This document shows positions 21,105 through 32,815 of a stretch of DNA of 64,000 bases, piece after piece. Under the pieces are notes generated by a model. It was not told the origin of the DNA. It ran no database searches and saw nothing but the letters and a program-made list of their open reading frames with translations. The stretch's first letter is position 1. Every line of letters starts with the position of its first letter. The translations under genes and the position numbers were made by a program. The stretch covers positions 1-64,000 of the forward strand of contig NW_026611615.1 of the NCBI RefSeq assembly GCF_028009165.1. The letters run 5' to 3'. This stretch comes from Akanthomyces muscarius. Lineage: Eukaryota > Ascomycota > Sordariomycetes > Hypocreales > Cordycipitaceae.

Positions 21105-22218
21105 ACGTGAGGCTTGTCACGATTCTGATGACTCGACCTGGGAGGTGGGGGAGTTTGGTGGGATGTTGTTTTTTCTGCCAGAGGGGTGCCAAGGCGGTGT
21201 GTTGGAGCTTCACTGGCTGGTGCCATTGATACTCGCGTTTCTCTTCCTGCACTATGGGTTGTAAGATCGTTAGCTACTCTTTTCATCATTGTCGTTTGTG
21301 CTGCAGACTGCCAAAATACCCCTACTTTTCTTCTCCTGTGCAATCATGTTGGCTTCGATTTGCTCAATCGCAGCTCACAATGCCTGCCAACAGCCACCAA
21401 ACCACTACTAAGGGTCGGCGCTAACACTCCGATCATGTCGAGATGAATAGAGAACTTAGCCTTTTCCAAAATCCCCCATCGACATTTGGCATCCATGCAA
21501 GCCTTCCAGATAAGGCTGTGTAGAGTTGGCTGTGTGGATATGCTCAGTTCTGCCACATGTACGACACCGGCGGCTACAGAGCGGAGGACACCGGGACTGG
21601 ATGCTTCTGACATCCCTCCTTTACCGCCCAATTTCCCGAAAGAGATGGTGCGGTTAAAATATATGCAACTCACGTACGTAGCAGTAGCACAAATACTCAC
21701 CAGGTCATTCTCAAAGATGAATAGGCATCCCGGCTACTGGCGGTGAAGATAATACGCGACGAGGCCGTAAGCCGCGATGCAACGCCCATTCTAGCCGCCC
21801 AGGTCGGGTCCAGGCAGGGGATATTTATCCAATCTGTCGCAGCATTATTCAGGACGCTCCGCTGTGGCTGACCGGGGCAAGCCTTGAAAAGACAAATCAT
21901 GCACTGCCAACATGGAGGATGCTTTGGTTGGAAAATTATCCACAACGAATCTTTCCTCATTTGGTGCTATGCGCCGCTCGAACACAACTCTAAGCGCCAG
22001 GCCTCAGCTGCAGCCTTCTGATTGGCGGCAAGGGCACAGGGTGGCCCTCTCGTCGGGGTTCTTATTATAACGCTCTGCGCAGATGCCTTTTTTTGCCTTT
22101 CAATAACTTCTTTCCATGTTTTTCTTGGAATCAATATTTACTACGCTCGTAGTTCTCGGACGCTTTCGTGCCACTGCGACTACTTGAAAAGGTTCACGCC
22201 AAACCGTCCTGGAAGAAA
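21105..22218. other. Divergent intergenic region, no gene supported
   Basis: About 1.1 kb between the ARC1-like gene (-) and the broken ectodomain gene (+). No domain, repeat or RNA gene was recognised. Confidence 0.5.
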
Positions 22219-22800
22219 ATGACATCTCTAGCGCCACTGACGACTGTTTTTACACCCAGTCCGTCCTGTGCCACTTACACCGGTTACGCAGAGTTTGTTG
22301 ATCCCAAGGAGGCTCGTACCTGGTCAAGGGTCCCTTAGCGACAGATGGGTGCTACCCATCAGGCTATAAGCCGGCGTCAACTGACCAATATTATACGCCT
22401 GGACAGTGTCCCTCCGGTTACACCGTGGGAGGAGCTGCTGGGCTTTGAAGAGAGAACTTCTTCCCTACGAACGATGCTCTCTGTTGTCCCACGTACGATA
22501 TCACCACATGCCGGTATTGACGAATTCATGTCTAACTTACAGAGTTCAATTCAGAATCGAGACAGGAGCTTTCCGTCTTCGTTACAGCAGTAGCTCAAGC
22601 GATCCTTCTTTGCCCACCACGTTTCCGTGTGTACAGATCATCACCAACACGACATCATTGCTGCCTGTCACTCGGGTGTCGGCTGGATTTACGTCCACAT
22701 TTATCTCGACAATTACCGCGGCAACCATTGGCGCTTACGGAGTGAAGATCGGATACACCCCAGATGACAAGCTCGAGCAGTCTCCAGACCCTGAGCGTTA
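22219..22800 (+). pseudogene. Frame-broken Cys-rich ectodomain of a wall-type membrane protein
   Basis: The reading starts at an ATG (MTSLAPLTTVFTPSPSC) and must change frame several times to keep family-like sequence. It shifts -1 near 22306, where restoring one G gives GGSYLVKGPLATDGCYPSGYK. An in-frame TGA follows at 22446-22448. The third segment (CCPTYDITTC) ends at a TGA at 22518. The next segment (from about 22544, ending in IGAYGVKIGY) is in another frame, and a final +1 shift near 22765-22790 joins the downstream membrane span. A 29-base GT...AG stretch at 22514-22542 could pass for an intron but would be unusually short. The Cys pattern and the CPSGYT repeats recall a common fungal family of secreted, single-span proteins of unknown role. 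Decay or sequence errors are both possible. Confidence 0.6.
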
Positions 22801-25080
22801 ACAACGCGAGGCTTACGTTTGGTGACCAGGGTTTGGCGCGCAATCACGGCCTTAGCCCAGAAATGAAAGTGGGCGTTGGTGTTGGCATATGTGTCGTTGT
22901 TGGGCTCATCGCATTCGGTGTCCTTCTTCTTCTCGGACGAAAGCGCAAGACGCGCCCGCATGAAGCCACACATAATGACACTTTACTGTCCGAATCACAC
23001 AGTCTAGGCTCTACCTTCCATACCCACCGCAAGCCGTTCTCATCAGTACAGTCTTCAGATATGTCTACGGAGTCATCAAGTGGTGACGAGGATTATCATG
23101 CGGTGAGTATGAGCGAGGTTCCGAACAACGCAAACAATGGCGTCAATCAACTTCAGGAGCATCGCCGACAGCTCTTTGACGGCGCCTCTCTCTGGACATG
23201 GGAGATGCTGTCCTTGTTTGTGAGCGCTCTGAGCCTGGCTTCCATCATCATCATTCTCAATGTGTATGAAGATCGACAACTGGATGAATGGACGCCAAAG
23301 ATTTCGATCAACGCCGTCGTATCTGTTTTGTCGGCCGTCTTTAAAGGCTCACTTGCAATGCCAGGGACTGAAGGTAAGCTGGGATACCATTCTCGAAGCC
23401 TTCAAGTTTTCTAACTAGTCGGACTAGGAATAAGCCAATTAAAGTGGCTCATATTCACGCAACAGCCACAGACTTTGTCTGCACTGGACGTGTACGACAG
23501 GGCAAGCCGAAGTATTTGGGGCTCGGCGATGATGATATTTGGACAGTTCAAGTCTGAATCGAGAGCGTAAGTAGAGGTCACAACACAACAAAACCAGAAT
23601 GCTAAGACATTAAACAGCTACCTGGCCAGCTTCGGAGCAGCGCTCGCTTTAATTGCTTTAGCTACAGATCCTTTTGCGCAAGCTACAATGTCGTTCTATA
23701 GCTGTGCGCGAAACGGAACAGAGATTGCAAGTATTCCTCGAGCAAACACTTATAATGTGATCAATGATAAGTACAACCCCACTATATTTAAAGCTCCCTT
23801 CAACAAGGTGATGCAGTTGGCTCCGTACCGCGGTCTCATTGATCCACAAGCGGGCAGTTCTGCTAGTGTCTCGATCTCATGCGCTACTGGCAATTGCACA
23901 TTTCCAGACGATGGCGGCGCGACATTTAATAGTCTGGCAATGTGCTCTCAGGCATGGGACATTACTGACCGAATTGGAGCTGAAAAATCTCCTTCTTCTT
24001 ATGGATACGAGTATTCTTTGGGCCCTGACATAGCTACTACCGGTGACGGCTTGAACATGAGCTTTGTCGCGGGGCCTCATACATCATTCAAGGACTCGGC
24101 CGAAAGTCTGGAACCGCACTAGCCTCCTCGACGTATACATAATGAGCATGTTATGGGACAACTCAACAGATTGCAAACCACCCCTTTGTGGCAAATACTA
24201 CAGTGGTCGCAATATTCATCAATTTCGGCCGTCGGCGTTTGTCTTCTCTCTTTCACCTTGCGTTCAAACCTTTTATGCCAGCGTGGTCCGCGGTGTGTAC
24301 AGTGAAAAGGTTATCTCTGAAGAGTACCTACACCACATGCCGCAGTACCCCAGGGGGTCGATGTGGCAGCTGGCTATGAATCGCAGCATAATCAACGGCA
24401 AATGGCAGCAATGTACCGGAACTGCTACTCCAAATGAGATCAACACCGTTCGTGTGGATTCAATACCTGCTGGGATAGGATCTTTTCGGATACCACACAA
24501 CTACTACCCACCGGAATGTGTGTTCGAGTTCTACCAAGGCTATTACTTGGCTGATTTTCTCGGGACGTCATTCTTCTCACCTGCCACTTCGCACTCTTCA
24601 TCTGAATCTAAGCCTTGGGATGGTCAACTTTGGCGCAACGGCACTACTGACATTGATGTTGTTACCAGCTTCGCTAAGGGCCTGGCACTTGCAATCAGCA
24701 CGCAGATGAGGACAGACACGACCGGCCCGGAGATGCTTCGAGAGATGCGTGGTACGGCTTTGGTGGAGAAAACATGTATTCGCATACACTGGGGATACAT
24801 TGCATTTTTTGCCGCGGTGTTTACCTTGGAAGTGTTGTTCTTGGGCACCGTCGTGGTCATGGGCTCTCGAAGCAGGCTGCATATGGATTGGAAGTCGTCA
24901 GCCTTAGCGGTCGCCTTTTTGAGTGCAGGAGAGTCACAGAAGGGCGGGTGGCCCGCGGAGAATTTTGAATCAGAGGAAAGCCTACAAGAGGCAGCGCGGT
25001 CGATCAAGGCGTCGCTGATGCTCGATGACTTGGGACACTGGCGGCTGAAAGCACAAAAGAAATCGTGGGGGGCTAGTTAA
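22764..25080 (+). CDS. DUF3176 membrane protein fused to an upstream single-span segment (one frameshift)
   Basis: Exons 22764-23373, 23428-23566 and 23618-25080. The first exon encodes a membrane span (KVGVGVGICVVVGLIAFGVLLLL) with a basic RKRK stop, then a Ser-rich stretch, then the DUF3176 start (LWTWEMLSLFVSALSLASIIIIL). Diagnostic DUF3176 pieces follow: ISQLKWL, LDVYDRASRSIWGS, a CSISCATGNCTF-type segment, LLDVYIMSM and a last span near residue 690. The summed exon length is 2212, one base over a multiple of three. The frame changes between about 24064 and 24120, just before LLDVY. A GTGAGT...TTCAG stretch of 54 bases (23103-23156) could be an extra in-frame intron. DUF3176 function is unknown. 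The span before DUF3176 belongs to the upstream broken ectodomain, so this is a fusion or read-through model. Confidence 0.65.
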
Positions 25081-25126
25081 AGGGTGCAGGCATGACTCAT
25101 GAGAGACTTTGTATACAAAATATAGT

Positions 25127-26287
25127 TTAAGCGCCTATCTTGAGCATTTCTTCCCGCACAAAACGCCATGATTGAGGGTATTCGTGCAACAGCTTATAGC
25201 CAAGCACATTCTCGACTAGATTCAGCACGAGAACTGGGGGTAGCAGCGTCAGCTCGCGGCTGTCGTGCGGTGCAATTGTAAGTGCGTCGTAAACAACTCC
25301 AAGACCGAATGCGCTCTTGTTTAGACGAACGTTCATCAAGGGAGGCTTCACCTGTCAGAACATGGTCACTGGAGTAGTAAATAGTCCTCGGGGGGCTGAC
25401 TTACACGGTCGGAGCGGCTGGGGATGGCTCGGCACCACTTTTCCAAGTAGCCCGCGAGCAGCTCTAGCGACGGCGAGTGGCTGCATTGTACCTCGATGCA
25501 GCTCCCTCGATCGTACACAATCAAGCGATACGGCGGTTGCAACTGCAAGACGTCAGGCCGCGGTACATCGTTGAGCGTTGGTAAGAATGTGGCGCCCTTG
25601 GCAGGAACCGGTGCCACAATCGAATCGGCCCCTCGGGCCGGAAGGGAGAGCCTGGGGTCACCGAGGTCGGCCCATCCGTCTGGCGCAGGTGACTCCTTGG
25701 CTTCAAATACACCGAAAATATCGGCGCGAAGCTCGGCAGCGTGATCAGGCGCAAATGTAATGCGAGTGCTTGGCAGCGCCAGGGTAAAAGTCGACGACGA
25801 CGAGCTCCAAGTAGTGCCCGCGACTCCAGGCTTGCCAATCTATCCCGGCTACGGTCAGTCACAGGGACCCAAAAAAAGGACAAGGATTCTCAAGCCGCTT
25901 TCTTACATTGACCAAGAGTGTTATAGTCTTGATGCCAGTTTCGCCAATGTTTTCGAGGAATTTTTCTGCCCACTCCTCGTTGGCGGCATCGCTCAAAAGA
26001 CTGTCGAGCTCCTGGCACCAGATGCGTATAAGTGCGGCGACGACCGTCACAAACTCACCTGCGTCTTGGTACGCACTCTGCAGTCCTTCCAATAGAATGG
26101 CAAAATCGGGATTGCATCGCACCGGCCAGCCAACTGTTTCTTGGACGCTGCGGAGAGCCTTTTGCGCATCGGAGCTCTCAGATTCCCACAGGTCGCGCAC
26201 AGTAACACGAGCTTTCAGTGGCCTTTTTACCCCGTGTTAGTCAGTAGTCAACGAACAAGCTTGCCGTTGCAATACATACAGTGGCAT
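25127..26287 (-). CDS. Conserved-looking protein of unknown function, four exons with an 8-base first exon
   Basis: Exons 26287-26280, 26222-25907, 25839-25405 and 25351-25127 total 984 bases and 327 residues in one frame. The first exon is only ATGCCACT; its 57-base intron has a GTATGT donor and a perfect CTGACTAAC branch site before AAAAG, and it joins to give MPLPLKARVTVRDLWESE. Without that exon the open frame has no ATG. Residues 1-105 are helical (VTVRDLWESESSDAQKAL; LLEGLQSAYQDAGEF). Residues about 110-327 include strand-rich sequence. No signal peptide, membrane span or catalytic motif is recognised. I do not know the family. Confidence 0.7.
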
Positions 26288-26950
26288 CTCTTGCGACTGT
26301 CGATTTATTGGACTGCAAATCAGAATGAATATGCGTCGAATCCAAGAAGGCAGCCTCTTCTTATTCACTAGCCGGCTGCCTCTTCCTTTGCTCATGGGTA
26401 ACCGCTGGCTGGTCGCGTTTCGTCCCATTTTAGCAACGCAGTGCCTGGCAAAACGCCTAACGGGGCCGATGGAGCTTCAGCTTCGTGTGGCGCCTCCACG
26501 GTGGCTGGGCCGGCAGGTCCGGGCAGCAGCTCCTGACTGTACGCGGAATTCAGGCCTAGTTTGAAGCCTCGCTAAAATTGCAAAGAGGGGTTCCTGGAGA
26601 ATGCGTGGCCCAAGGCTGAAAGCTACACGAGGCTGGCAACCTTGTTGGCAGTGTGCCTGGCGCGATGACTTGGCAGAAAGAGCCTCAAGCGACTCTGAGC
26701 CAAGCCATTTTGGTCTTTTTCACGAGAAAGACTCGTTAGTCTGTCTGTAATTGGGCGTATTCAAGGCTGTTGCCTGCCGGCGGAATGATCTTGGAGATCT
26801 GCAATCAATGCGTATAAAGCTTGGCAGTTCCTCCAGGCAGGACCAACTGCACCCTATTCAAAAACTTAATCAGACATCGAGAACTCACTTCAGACAATTC
26901 TGACTTTAACTTCTACTTTTTTACATCACCTTCACATACCCTTCTTCAAT
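26288..26950. promoter_or_regulatory. Divergent promoter region of two unknown genes
   Basis: 663 bases between two divergent start codons. A TATAAA at about 26814 lies 137 bases upstream of the plus-strand ATG. No coding frame is supported. Confidence 0.4.
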
Positions 26951-28031
26951 ATGAGCCGCCTTCCTCCTGCCGAGAAGCTACCCCTTGCCATCCGCAAGGA
27001 CAGTACGTACCATTTGCTACCACTGCTAAACCCGTGATTAACGAATACAGTTCGTGACAGTTGGGAGTCCAAGAAGGAAGAATATGAGAAAGAGCTTAGC
27101 GAAATTCTTGGACAGACGTGGACTGTCGATATTGACCCGAAGAACATATATCCCTATGGCGCCGACGGCTCATGGGCAAAGGAGTCCACTGGGGCCATGA
27201 TTGCAGAGTAAGTAATATGCAACTGAGTCATTGAATAGAACAAAGGCCTAACCTTTTGCTTTCTGGTTAGGTACGTACGATGCGCTGTCAATGGCCTTCG
27301 CAGATACATTGACAAGCACGGCGACGACGGAAAGCAAGAAATCAACCAGGTCGCTTCGGCCCACAACCTAGTCATGGACATTGACGTCGACAATAAGATC
27401 AGCTACTGCGGCGCCGGAATCACCTCTTCCGGCCAGCTCGCCATCCTCTGGCAGGAAGGCAACCTCGCCAGCAACATTGACGACGTCTTCAACGAGAAGA
27501 AGATTACCACCGCCCTGAACGAGGTTCCCTCCGAGGGCATGGGCTACGAGACGCGCCTCGACATCAAAAAGAACTACGAGGCCGACATTGGCGAGGTGAA
27601 TACCCAGATAAACACCATCCTGAAGAAGGACTACACACTGGAACCGGGCTTCGAGGCCGCTTACGCCAAGCTCAGCGGCACCAAGGCCAACTTCAAAGAG
27701 AACCTCGGCTCATTTGTCTACTACTACTACAATGCGCTCGCCAAGGCGCTTGTCCGCCACAAGTTTGACGCAGACGACATGCTCCAGGAGGGCTTCAACG
27801 AGGCTGTCGAGTCTGGCAAGATTGCTTTCCGAATCGTGGATGCCTCGCAGATGAAGCAGAGCTCTAGCGAGGTCGTTATTGAAGACGGTGTGCTCTATAT
27901 CCAGGTACGAAGTTTTGAAGCTGCCAAACTCTCCTCGATTTTAAATACTGACCTTGTGTTTGTAGACTTCGCCAGATTCCTATGGATCCAACATTGACAA
28001 TGTGGCCGACAAGCTGGTTGATCAGCTCTAA
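26951..28031 (+). CDS. Protein of unknown function, 302 residues
   Basis: Exons 26951-27002, 27051-27207, 27271-27904 and 27966-28031 sum to 909 bases in one frame, with GTACGT, GTAAGT and GTACGA donors. The protein is soluble with no signal sequence. It starts MSRLPPAEKLPLAIRKDIRDSWE, has a central acidic part with HNLVMDIDVDNKISYCGAG, and ends with VADKLVDQL. A Tyr run (FVYYYYNAL) sits near residue 215. I recognise no domain; the DxDxDN stretch could bind a metal ion, but that is speculative. It is convergent with the MGCGSS protein gene only 190 bases away, and head-to-head with another unknown gene. Confidence 0.75.
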
Positions 28032-28222
28032 GGGAAAACCTAGGCCGCTTGACATGCAAAAGCGAATCATAGCGAGTAGCCGACTTGAAATATTATAAAA
28101 GGTTCATTAAATATTATTGAGCGCTATACCAAACAAGAATATCAATAGATATTTGGATCCCGCTGTTTCTTCATCATCACAATGCTCCGATCGTCATAAA
28201 CTCGTGTCGCCCACGGCCCATC

Positions 28223-30076
28223 TTACTGCCACCTGATTTGCTCCATGCGCTCCTCTGGGTAGTCAACAAACTTTTCCCCATCGACAAACTGGTAGATGAT
28301 GGCATCCATGCCAATCATTATCTGAGTAAAGCAATCCACCTTGGATATTTTGCCTTGGCCGTACCACTGCTTCAAGAGAGCCATCACCGCCTCCTCGGCT
28401 CTCTTGCTCTCTGGTGTCTGAAGCCACGTCTTTTCCTTATCAATCAGGGGACTATACCCCGGAATAGGGCAGGGGATGCTGATGAGTACGGCGGTGATGC
28501 TGCTCGGCTCCTGTTTGGGGTCTCTGGCAACCAGAACTTTACTGTTTTCGAGCTTCGCGGCACCTTTCAGATCTGGCTGCGGCAGCTCCCCTTCTTCTGT
28601 TATCGTGCGGTCGCCAAAGTTGTTTTCCATGAATTTGGCGGCGCTTTGATGGCCTGCCAGCACGTTGATCATCTCATACCGCTCTGGGTTGGCCTGGGCT
28701 CTTTCGCGCATCTCGTGGCGTATCTTCTGAAAATGGCTCTCAGACTGCCAGAGTCGATGTTCCTGCTGCTTCTTAAGCTTGATGCCAAAGGTTTCCTCCA
28801 GATCACTGGCATCTTCGGGATTGAGCGCAGGCTTCAGCGAATCAACCCTGCCGCCAAATAGCAGGTCCGAGAACTGCTGCAAATCCTCTGCTGTTTGCCC
28901 TTTTGCGTGCGGTGCGATGAATGTGCAGTGCCTCGTGTCCTGGCCGGCCCAGATCCGAAGGGCACATCTGTCAAAGCCCTTCAAAAATGCCATGAGCAGG
29001 CCATGCAGCGATGCTTCTGCGAAGGCTGCTACCAATATGGGAAGATGCTTGTCCATGTCTCGTTTGGGCCAAGGATCTTCAGGGTCGACATTGACCACAA
29101 TCGCGAGGCATACGATACCGCCAGGGTCCTCAGAAGGATTACGCGCGCGAAGAATTGTTGCAACAGTTTCGTTTCCCTCTGAATACGGGCCTTTGACCTT
29201 GTAGTCAACAGTTTCCACGTCTTTGTTTCTCTTCTCGAAGTCACGGCAGACGAGAAATCGTGCAGGGTACGGGTATGGCTTGTCGTCGACGTTGAAGCTC
29301 ATTTTCCCGGCGTCCCAGATTGTGCACCCTGGATACTTGTTTTCGAGATTTTTTAGCACCGACATGAAAAGGCGCGATCGAAAGACAAGCTGCGGATCGC
29401 TCGACTCCGCAGGACCATCCTCGTCCATAACTACCTTTGGCGCTGGAATCTCCGCATTCGCGTTTTCGCTGATCAGAGATGCACTGGGAATGAGATTGTG
29501 AGGCTCGTATCGAGCAGTCATCATGACCGAGCCAATGATGAGGTTGAGAACACAATGCTTCACATTTCCTCCCTTTTGCTCAATTCCATGCACAAGGTAG
29601 CTCAGGTATCGCTGAGCAAGTTTTGTCGGCGGGGCATTCATGATGCTCCCGGGCAGTGCGCTATTTGCGCCGTCGGAGACACTCTTCCATGCCATCGGGC
29701 TGTGAACCACCAGAGTAGCGGCATACGCGATGCCACTGAAGCCCTCATCTAGCGTCACAAACATCTTTGTCGGGATACAAGGGCCGGAGTCGTTTCCAAA
29801 GGGCATCGCCTCGTCTTCGAAAGGCTCGGTTGTGCCAGCCTTTGCACATTCGGGGTACTCGACTCCCAGCCACTCCTGGGCGGTGCTGTTCAGGAACTCG
29901 CCGAAATTCCGGCGAAGCTTACTCGTGCCTCCATTCTGCTTGGCGGTCTCGTAGATGTAGTCAATGTGCTGGCTCCATATCGGACGGTGGTACCAGTCTA
30001 GCTCTGGCCCCTGTTCTCCCAGATTCTTAGCCAAAGCGGCAGCTGGATTTGCAGGCTTTGACGATCCGCAGCCCAT
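28223..30076 (-). CDS. Putative N-myristoylated/palmitoylated protein of unknown function
   Basis: A single exon encodes 617 residues. The N-terminus MGCGSSKP is a textbook dual-acylation signal: Gly2 for N-myristoylation after Met removal, Cys3 for palmitoylation, Ser6 and Lys7 favourable. This predicts attachment to the inner face of a membrane. The rest is soluble, mixed alpha/beta, with no membrane span. I cannot place it in a family; Trp-rich pieces (WYHRPIWSQHIDYIY, AQEWLGVEYP) and a Glu/Gln-rich helix (about 440-475) are visible. It lies tail-to-tail with the 302-residue unknown protein gene. Confidence 0.78.
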   Translation of the reverse strand: MGCGSSKPANPAAALAKNLGEQGPELDWYHRPIWSQHIDYIYETAKQNGGTSKLRRNFGEFLNSTAQEWLGVEYPECAKAGTTEPFEDEAMPFGNDSGPCIPTKMFVTLDEGFSGIAYAATLVVHSPMAWKSVSDGANSALPGSIMNAPPTKLAQRYLSYLVHGIEQKGGNVKHCVLNLIIGSVMMTARYEPHNLIPSASLISENANAEIPAPKVVMDEDGPAESSDPQLVFRSRLFMSVLKNLENKYPGCTIWDAGKMSFNVDDKPYPYPARFLVCRDFEKRNKDVETVDYKVKGPYSEGNETVATILRARNPSEDPGGIVCLAIVVNVDPEDPWPKRDMDKHLPILVAAFAEASLHGLLMAFLKGFDRCALRIWAGQDTRHCTFIAPHAKGQTAEDLQQFSDLLFGGRVDSLKPALNPEDASDLEETFGIKLKKQQEHRLWQSESHFQKIRHEMRERAQANPERYEMINVLAGHQSAAKFMENNFGDRTITEEGELPQPDLKGAAKLENSKVLVARDPKQEPSSITAVLISIPCPIPGYSPLIDKEKTWLQTPESKRAEEAVMALLKQWYGQGKISKVDCFTQIMIGMDAIIYQFVDGEKFVDYPEERMEQIRWQ

Positions 30077-30785
30077 GGTGGTGGTAGTTGGCGGGGCGAG
30101 TGGCCTAACTTGACTATGGAGGGAAGCCTTCCTGCGTGATGGAGGCGGCCGGTGGAGTACAAATTCGAAAGAAATGTGAGAGCTCAGTCACTCTTGTATC
30201 GAACCCGTCTCTTATAAATGTGCAAAGACGTGGAAAAATCATAAGGCTCAACTTTGATTGAGTCACGCCGTACGCTCGGCAGCTGCCACATTGGGACTCA
30301 ACGAGGCTTCATGGCGCCAATATTTCCGCCAGGCAACGGCGGGGCAATACCCCAAAAGAGAACCATCGGAGGATACAATACAAAAGTAAGGCTCAAAAGT
30401 CGTATAATTCAAAGGCATTGACTGTAATGCGGGCATATTCTGAAATAGAGTAGTCAGGTAGCTCACACTTCTTTTTGCATCTATTCCAAGTACGAGCATT
30501 TGAACAACCACAAGACTGGTAGACCAAGTAAGTAATGGTGGCTAGTGGATATGGATGACATCAATAACAGAGGCAATAGTGTGTTAAATCCACCCCCTAT
30601 TTTGGACCTGGGAGAAAGTGCGCCCATCAAGGTAATTCTATTTAGGTGGTGGCATCATTTAAATAGGCTACATCTCGCATTCTGTCCTGTCTCTACTCTC
30701 ACATTGTACAGAGTCGAGGTCGCAATCTGCGTCAGGTCCAGGCTGACTTCCAGGAGGAACAATCTGTGCACGTCCCCTGCGTGAC
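30077..30785. other. Intergenic region, no gene supported
   Basis: Contains the promoter side of the MGCGSS gene and the 3' side of the sulfatase gene, both on the minus strand. Only short random frames are present. Confidence 0.5.
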
Positions 30786-32815
30786 TCAAATCATATCCCA
30801 GGTCGGCTCGCCGAGTTTCCTCTTTGTTTCCGTATGCTGGAACTGCAGGTATGTTTGCGGACCCTCTGCAGCGACAATATAGCCCTTGTCGCACCAATTG
30901 TAGGAAACTCTGTGCTGCTGCTTCTGATAAAACTCATCATACTTGGGATCCATCGCGTCTGGCAAGCTATTGACCTTTCCACCCGGGTGCAGGGCGGTCC
31001 ATGGCTGAATGCATGTCTTGGCCTTGCAGCTCTTGAGGACGAGGAGCAAGGCATCCAGGCGACTTTCCAGGCGGTTGATAGGGAAAGGGTTGTTAGGTCC
31101 TTGCGGCTCGTTGGGCTTGTATGAGTACGGCGTGTAGAGATTTTTCATTTGCTGAGAGTCAGCCGACATGTCGTACAGCTCGTGCTGGTTGGTGCACCAG
31201 ACCGAATAGTAATAGTTGTAGCCCGGGCCCATGATGCGGAGCGCCTTGTATGTCGTGTTGACGACGCCGGGCGCTTCCGGGTACTCTGAGCGCAGCTGGC
31301 CCTTGGTCGCACCGGCACCCCAGTGCTCAATCTGTGCATGCTCAAAGTTCTGGGTGGGAGGGTTCGGGTCGATAAGCGGCACTGCCGAGCCATCGAGATA
31401 ATCGTGGAGCGGCGCCTGGGCTATGCGAAGAATGGTTGGTGCGAGATCCGTGTGAGATGTGGCAAGGTTGACGGTGGATCCGGCTTCGATTCCAGGCCCC
31501 CGAATGATGAGAGGCACATTGACATCTTCCTCGTACGGACAATTCTTCCCCGGGAACATGCGGTGATGCCCAATGTGAAAACCATTGTCGGAAGAGTAGA
31601 TGATGTAGGTGTTGTCCATCAGATTGTGCTCTGTGAGATAGGAGATTGTATTATTGACAACTTCATCAACCGATTGCAGTGCACGCAGCCGATTGCGATA
31701 GTACTCATCGCCATTGTTTATAGTCGTCTGGTTTTGCTTGTCCAAGTGGAGGAGCCAATGGGTTCCGCTCGGCTGTTACCGTCAATGTTAGTGTGAGTGA
31801 GAAAGTACAAGAGAAAAAGACAGCAAAGTGTGCTTTTGAGAGAAATAAGAGAGAAAGGAATTATTACCGTATCGGGATTGAAGTTTTTCGTTCTCGGCAC
31901 CTTGGCATCGTTGAAAAAGTTCTTGTACTTGCCATCAGGAATCGGCCCTTCCTGAGAGACGCCATCAGGCCGAGGTCCATGGCCAACATGCGGCGAAACA
32001 GGTGCCATAGTCAAGAAGAATGGCTGATTAGACTTGCGCGCATCGTCCAGAAAGCCACGAGATTTCTTCCACAGAAGATCAGTGGTGTACTGGCCTTGAT
32101 ATGTTTTGGGCGGTTCTCTGTTTCGCTGGTACATTGGGTTGAAGTAGTTGTACGTCTCTGATGGACTTGTCAGCTTCAAAATATCCTTTGCGATGCCGAA
32201 TTTTGCTACACTACTCACCCGCGCCGCAGAGAAAGTCGGAGCCATTGAATCCGTTGACATAGGGCGAGTTGTAGTTTGAAGGTCAAAGGCATTCATGAGC
32301 TTTCCGACGTAGTACGTTTGGTAGCCACTTTGCTGCATCCATACTGGTAGCCAATCATCATTGAACCCTTGCTTGATGAACTTTGGATAGCCACCTATGA
32401 CTCTGATTAGAAGAAGTTCATCGTTCCATCAGTCTTCACTCCTTACCATAAGGTGGGGAGAGGTCGGTGACGTTTGTGTTATGCGGCGCTCGGCCAGTCC
32501 ACAGATTGACTCGTGACGGGCAGCACAAAGCGACTGTACAAAAATGATTCTGGTAAGACGCGCCCTGACTTTTCTACGCGTACGTTAAATCACGACCTAG
32601 AAATTATAGAGGAGTTATCGACGTACCAGATGAGTCTGCACACCCTGCATATAATCCAGAGAGTGCATGCGAGCATCCTGATCATCAGTCAGGATAAAAA
32701 CAATGTTAGGTCTAGCAGCAGCCCGGCGCTCTGGGAGGAGTTTTTCATGATTGGCATTGCCACTGGCAAGGGCCTGCGTAGCCGCCGAGATCAATAAAAG
32801 AAAACTTCTCTTCAT
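30786..32815 (-). CDS. Secreted arylsulfatase / N-acetylglucosamine-6-sulfatase-type enzyme (one-base frameshift)
   Basis: Exons 32815-32627, 32549-32447, 32394-32219, 32157-31868 and 31772-30786. A signal peptide (MKRSFLLLISAATQALA) precedes the sulfatase start NIVFILTDDQDAR, where the paired Asp bind Ca. The active-site formylglycine motif is CCPSR in exon 2. The bases sum to 1745, one short of a multiple of three. In exon 3 the frame breaks at 32275-32277: the run AAA should be AAAA to pass from NAFDLQ to NYNSPYVNGFNGSDF, which is family sequence. All other motifs (HGPRPD, YSSDNGFHIGHHR) are intact. The corrected length is 581 residues. It would hydrolyse sulfate esters outside the cell. 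A real null allele or an assembly error are both possible. Confidence 0.85.
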
